From Lachnospira sp. UBA2821 (lineage in GTDB: Bacteria; Bacillota; Clostridia; Lachnospirales; Lachnospiraceae), in contig DEGR01000078.1 in the NCBI GenBank assembly GCA_002351535.1, positions 14,706 through 30,568 on the forward strand: a DNA stretch of 15,863 bases. Direction: 5' to 3'. The notes under the pieces are model-generated. The model made no database searches, had not been told where the DNA came from, and saw only the letters and a program-made list of their open reading frames with translations. The position numbers and the translations under genes are program-made. Positions 13,039 to 15,863 of the stretch are shown here, in pieces; the first letter of the stretch is position 1; each line of letters begins with the position of its first letter.

Positions 13039-13700
13039 CGTCCTTCATTTTCAAAAAAATCCTTTTCTTTTTTTCCAATTCTATAAGGGTTTGAAAATTC
13101 CGGTATTTTTTTTATTCTTATTCCATATTTATCCCTGAAATATTTTGCATCACTTATCTCTCCATTGCGCATAAAAAAATTCCAGTCCGCTTTATTAATA
13201 TATGTACTATTATTCTCGCAAAAACTATCAAATTCCTTACACTTCCAGGGCATAAGTGAACCAATCACTACTCTTTTAGTCATCAACAAAATATCTCCCG
13301 ATATGCCATCCTTCTTATCACCATAATCAATAATTATATGTTTGTAATCATTACTAAAAAGTGTTTCTATACGCTTATCATCCGTCAACGAGTAATAATC
13401 AATTCCATAAAATTCAAAACAGTCACCATATATGCATGATGACATATTTCTCTTTGAAACTGCTATCTCTTTGACTTCACACATACTTCTTATAGAATTC
13501 ATATATCCATTGCCGCCAGACATCAGCAAAGCTGTCTTTTCGCCTGTCATTGCCCGCATATAATTAGCATATGCTATAGAAAAATGAGTACATCCACATC
13601 CCTTTCCGGCTCCTATTACTGCTACGGTCCTTATAATATTCATATCGTGCATTGTTCTATGATGCCTATCTGATAAATCGAAATACTTTTTTACTATCAT
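13020..13700 (-). CDS. Stand-alone degenerate MinD/ParA (TadZ-like) P-loop protein
   Basis: 226 residues from ATG 13700. The frame is open to GTG 13733, and ATG 13652 is another choice; none has a clean ribosome binding site and the start is uncertain. The core begins with beta-strand TVAVIG and a P-loop-like turn GAGKGCGCTHFS (30-41). Neither lysine of the deviant Walker A (KGGxGKT) sits in its normal place: the second is Cys and the last Thr is His. A Walker-B-like strand HIIIDYGD (D125) follows. The rest is Cys- and Lys-rich and unassigned. It shares the GxGxTHFS turn with the C-terminal domain of the kinase encoded just upstream, which it overlaps. By position between a kinase and a CpaB-like protein, a TadZ/CpaE-like localisation or scaffold role is possible. 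ATP hydrolysis looks unlikely. Confidence 0.68.
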   Translation of the reverse strand: MIVKKYFDLSDRHHRTMHDMNIIRTVAVIGAGKGCGCTHFSIAYANYMRAMTGEKTALLMSGGNGYMNSIRSMCEVKEIAVSKRNMSSCIYGDCFEFYGIDYYSLTDDKRIETLFSNDYKHIIIDYGDKKDGISGDILLMTKRVVIGSLMPWKCKEFDSFCENNSTYINKADWNFFMRNGEISDAKYFRDKYGIRIKKIPEFSNPYRIGKKEKDFFENEGRCIFCS

Positions 13701-15075
13701 TCTTCCCGAATATCGTCCCCCTTTTATTACCACTAAGAAGTTCAGGGATATAACTGTTAATAAGATTCATCATAAATTCTTCGCAAAGAACAGTCTCATA
13801 CGGATTACATGCATACGGCATATTATATGATACAAAATCACAATGCTTCCTGATATCATTATACTGCTTGTCATCAAGGAAATTAAAAACTATAGTCATC
13901 GGGGTATTATTATATTCCAATACTTCCTGTAAGTCTTTAATATATGTGAAAGTGTCTTCAATCTCCCATATCTTTCCACCAGCTATAACAATAATTAACC
14001 CGCTATGTGTATTATGTGTATCTCTCTCCGTCTGCTTTTTAATTATATTCTCCACGCTTCCAACATCATGAATCTCGACAGCATAATCCATATCCTCGCA
14101 TATTACATCTCCCATATTTGCAACAACAGGACACTTTCTGCCTTCCCCTTTATATATAGCTCTTCCATCACCTGAACAGTTTTTCTCCACATAAGCCGCA
14201 TCAACTCCATGACTGCACAACCAGTTACTTAGCATTAACGAAAAATGTGTCACTCCAATTCCTGCTCTGGTACCTGCTACATAAATCTTAAGAACATCCT
14301 GACTTAAACCAATCTGATTAGAAATACTTGTTCTCCTCTGCATCAAACAATTGTAAACAGGTCTTATTGAAGAAAACCTCATATCTTTATCCTCAAATAC
14401 ACATCTATCAATAACGTTGCGCATGAATCTTCCTATCTGTACATTGCACTGAGTATACATATATTCCAAAATCATGCCAAAACTGTATATATCGCTTCTT
14501 ATATCTGTGTCATAGCCATTCTTCTGTTCAGGCGAAGAATAAATATATGTCCCCATACGGTACTTTCTATATCCATCCTCAATCCTCATGCTACTGCCAA
14601 AGTCGACCAGATAAACTTCACTACCATGACTATCTCTACATGTGCCTTTATTATTATCATCCTTCCTCATGGCAATCAAAAGATTCTGCGGCTTAATATC
14701 CAGATGCACTATACTCTTATGCACATACTCAAGGATGCTGCATATCTGTATAGCCAAATCAAGGATTCTGTCTTCATCACATGTATTATGATTAAAATAA
14801 GACACCATAGATTCACCCTCTATGTACTCTTCAATAATATAATAGCTCGATTCGTCTTCCTCTATATCATATATAACAGGAATTCCTGAGTGCCTCAGAG
14901 TCTTAAGTATGGTAGCTTCACTATAGAAGCTCTCCTTCATAATATTGCCCTTATCAATCACCTTAATCGCTCTCTTAACGCCAAGATAAATGTGTTCTGC
15001 CAGCAATACTCTTCCAGTTCCGCCTGTTCCCAACGTATTCAAAACAAAATATTTATCAAATAAAACTGCTGCCAT
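13666..15075 (-). CDS. Hanks-type Ser/Thr kinase fused to a degenerate P-loop (MinD/ParA-like) domain
   Basis: 469 residues. The kinase domain (about 8-250) is complete: glycine loop LGTGGTGRV (15-23), K38 in RAIKVI, E53, catalytic loop HLDIKPQN (D126, K128, N131), DFG (D158) and SPEQ (181-184, the APE position), then SDIYSFG (D195). It should therefore be active. Instead of the transmembrane segment and PASTA repeats of PrkC/PknB, a second domain (about 263-450) follows with strand IYVAG and a P-loop-like turn TRAGIGVTHFS, where the usual Walker A lysine is Val, plus a Walker-B-like strand VEIHDVG. No membrane helix is seen, so the protein is cytoplasmic. The ATG is preceded by AAAGGGAG. It is the first gene of the operon. 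Likely substrates are unknown; the adjacent P-loop and SAF proteins are obvious candidates. Confidence 0.9.
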   Translation of the reverse strand: MAAVLFDKYFVLNTLGTGGTGRVLLAEHIYLGVKRAIKVIDKGNIMKESFYSEATILKTLRHSGIPVIYDIEEDESSYYIIEEYIEGESMVSYFNHNTCDEDRILDLAIQICSILEYVHKSIVHLDIKPQNLLIAMRKDDNNKGTCRDSHGSEVYLVDFGSSMRIEDGYRKYRMGTYIYSSPEQKNGYDTDIRSDIYSFGMILEYMYTQCNVQIGRFMRNVIDRCVFEDKDMRFSSIRPVYNCLMQRRTSISNQIGLSQDVLKIYVAGTRAGIGVTHFSLMLSNWLCSHGVDAAYVEKNCSGDGRAIYKGEGRKCPVVANMGDVICEDMDYAVEIHDVGSVENIIKKQTERDTHNTHSGLIIVIAGGKIWEIEDTFTYIKDLQEVLEYNNTPMTIVFNFLDDKQYNDIRKHCDFVSYNMPYACNPYETVLCEEFMMNLINSYIPELLSGNKRGTIFGKNDSKKVFRFIR

Positions 15076-15111
15076 CACTCCCTTTCATGTCAGTCAGTTG
15101 TTCTTAAGTAC

Positions 15112-15140
15112 ATATTATCACTTACATGCATTTTTGTCAA
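15112..15140 (-). promoter_or_regulatory. Promoter of the kinase/P-loop/SAF operon
   Basis: Minus strand: perfect TTGACA (15140-15135), 17 bases, TAATAT (15117-15112). The leader to the ATG at 15075 is about 30 nt. Confidence 0.75.
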
Positions 15141-15198
15141 CATATAAATAAAGTGTAACCTGTATAAAATTATTGTGTGACTTATGTATTTGTTTTTT

Positions 15199-15233
15199 AT
15201 GTATACAACTAATGTATACAATTAATATACAAC
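15199..15233. repeat. Tandem 13-bp repeats upstream of the kinase promoter
   Basis: ATGTATACAACTA (15199-15211) and ATGTATACAATTA (15212-15224) differ at one base. A partial third copy, ATATACAAC, follows to 15233. Each full copy contains the palindrome TGTATACA. The set lies about 60 bp upstream of the kinase -35 and next to the terminator of the surface-protein gene. The spacing of a little over one helical turn fits a regulator-binding array, but this is inference. Confidence 0.5.
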
Positions 15234-15267
15234 AAACGCCCGTCTGCACAAATGCAGACAGGCGTTT
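15234..15267 (-). terminator. Terminator-like hairpin of the surface-protein gene
   Basis: AAACGCC-C-GTCTGC (15234-15247), loop ACAAAT, GCAGAC-A-GGCGTTT (15254-15267). The single imperfect position is a G-U pair in minus-strand RNA but a C-A mismatch in plus RNA, so the structure suits the minus-strand transcript. It lies about 55 nt after the stop codon of the B-repeat protein. The following tract, GTTGTATATT, is only partly T-rich. Confidence 0.65.
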
Positions 15268-15323
15268 GAACCACAACGATACCGGATTTATACTTCTATT
15301 CTGATATCATTATTATAATTATA

Positions 15324-15863
15324 CTATTTTACAACAATTTTTGCTGTAGAACTGTAAGAACCATATACCTTCGCTCCTGTAGAGTCTTTCTTAAACGCTC
15401 TCGCTTTAACATAGTATGTCTTACCTTTTTTCAGCTTAGTAAACTTGGCAGAATTGTTTGTTGTAGTCAATTTCTTAGCACCCTTAAACTTCTTAACTAA
15501 TGAAATCACATATTCATATCCTGCTACTTTGCTAATCTTCTTTATATTTACTGTAATAGAACCTTTTACTGTTGATTTCTTAGCTATTTTAGCTTTAGAA
15601 ACAGTAACCTTTGTCCACTGTGCATATACTGTCCTTGCAGATTTAATAATTGTTGCTGTACTGACTTTAGAGCCACCTTTTTTCTTAGTATACCATCCTG
15701 CTAATGTATATCCTTTTTTCTTAGTTATAGGAAGTTTTCCAAGTTTTGAACCATAATTAACAGCTACTGAATTCTTCTTTAACTTAGAACCTCCATTCAC
15801 ATCATACTTTACAGTAAATGTTCTAACTGTCCATACTGCATTTATTTCTGTATTTTCTTTTAT
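15324..15863 (-). CDS. C-terminal part of a secreted B-repeat (InlB/Flg_new-type) and Fn3-like protein
   Basis: The frame is open to the window edge, so only the last 179 residues are seen. They begin with the end of one B-repeat (INAVWT) and then a full Listeria-Bacteroides-type B-repeat: TFTVKYDVNGGSK, GYTLAGWYTKKKGGSKV, TVYAQWTK. A Lys-rich Fn3-like domain closes the protein (last 95 residues; VAGYEYVISL, AKFTKLKKGKTYYVKARAF). The composition is strongly basic and without Cys. There is no LPXTG sorting signal, membrane helix or choline-binding repeat at the C-terminus, so the protein is either secreted or held by N-terminal domains outside the window. Such proteins are large cell-surface adhesin-like or wall-associated proteins in Lachnospiraceae. 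The ligand is unknown. Confidence 0.85.
   Translation of the reverse strand: MKENTEINAVWTVRTFTVKYDVNGGSKLKKNSVAVNYGSKLGKLPITKKKGYTLAGWYTKKKGGSKVSTATIIKSARTVYAQWTKVTVSKAKIAKKSTVKGSITVNIKKISKVAGYEYVISLVKKFKGAKKLTTTNNSAKFTKLKKGKTYYVKARAFKKDSTGAKVYGSYSSTAKIVVK

Noticed and set aside
15199..15233. Tandem repeats as a CRISPR array or plasmid origin
   Set aside because: The units are 13 bp without spacers, too short and too few for CRISPR, and no replication initiator or partition gene is linked; the ParA-like proteins here are degenerate and sit with a kinase.

Overview
The window looks like a chromosomal stretch from a low-GC Gram-positive Clostridia, most probably Lachnospiraceae. The evidence is the AT-rich sequence, strong AGGAGG-type ribosome binding sites, TTG/GTG starts, the MsmX-type sugar ABC ATPase, CvfB, a tRNA-Gln(CTG), and InlB-type B-repeat surface proteins ending in Lys-rich Fn3-like domains. 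The taxon is inferred from gene style, not from a marker search. Every protein-coding gene I can support lies on the minus strand. I see no insertion sequence, integrase, CRISPR array or rRNA.

Layout in order of transcription (right to left). (1) 15863-15324: C-terminal end of a secreted B-repeat/Fn3-like protein, followed by a terminator-like hairpin. (2) 15140-12059: a promoter (TTGACA-17-TAATAT) driving three overlapping genes. These encode a Hanks-type Ser/Thr kinase fused to a degenerate MinD/ParA-like P-loop domain, a stand-alone protein with the same kind of degenerate P-loop, and a membrane-anchored SAF-domain (CpaB/RcpC-like) protein; a possible 27-residue membrane peptide and a 13-bp-stem hairpin follow. 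(3) 11990-9375: a cell-wall pair, a GH18/SH3 glycosidase and an Amidase_3 N-acetylmuramoyl-L-alanine amidase. (4) 9151-5316: a promoter (TAGACA-17-TAAAAT) driving a double zinc-ribbon membrane protein, a TPM-domain membrane protein, a cyclophilin, a HAD phosphatase and a GNAT acetyltransferase. The HAD and GNAT share one reading frame separated by a single TGA. (5) 5224-3884: a hypothetical protein overlapping truA. (6) 3868-753: a strong promoter for tRNA-Gln, a hairpin, then acyl-ACP thioesterase, cvfB, ridA and a CPBP intramembrane protease, apparently without a second promoter. (7) 683-1: the msmX-like ATPase gene, cut by the window edge.

The most interesting points are as follows. The kinase/P-loop/SAF operon pairs an intact kinase with two P-loop domains that have both lost the usual lysines and share a G-x-G-x-T-H-F-S motif. 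The HAD-TGA-GNAT arrangement has no start codon or Shine-Dalgarno for the GNAT part. At 5214-5360 two divergent promoters share a palindromic -35 region, and the plus-strand promoter has no gene in front of it, only two hairpins whose wobble pairs fit the plus-strand RNA. A similar plus-strand terminator lies at 9375-9402. The tRNA-Gln gene appears to be the only promoter source for a four-gene lipid/stress operon.
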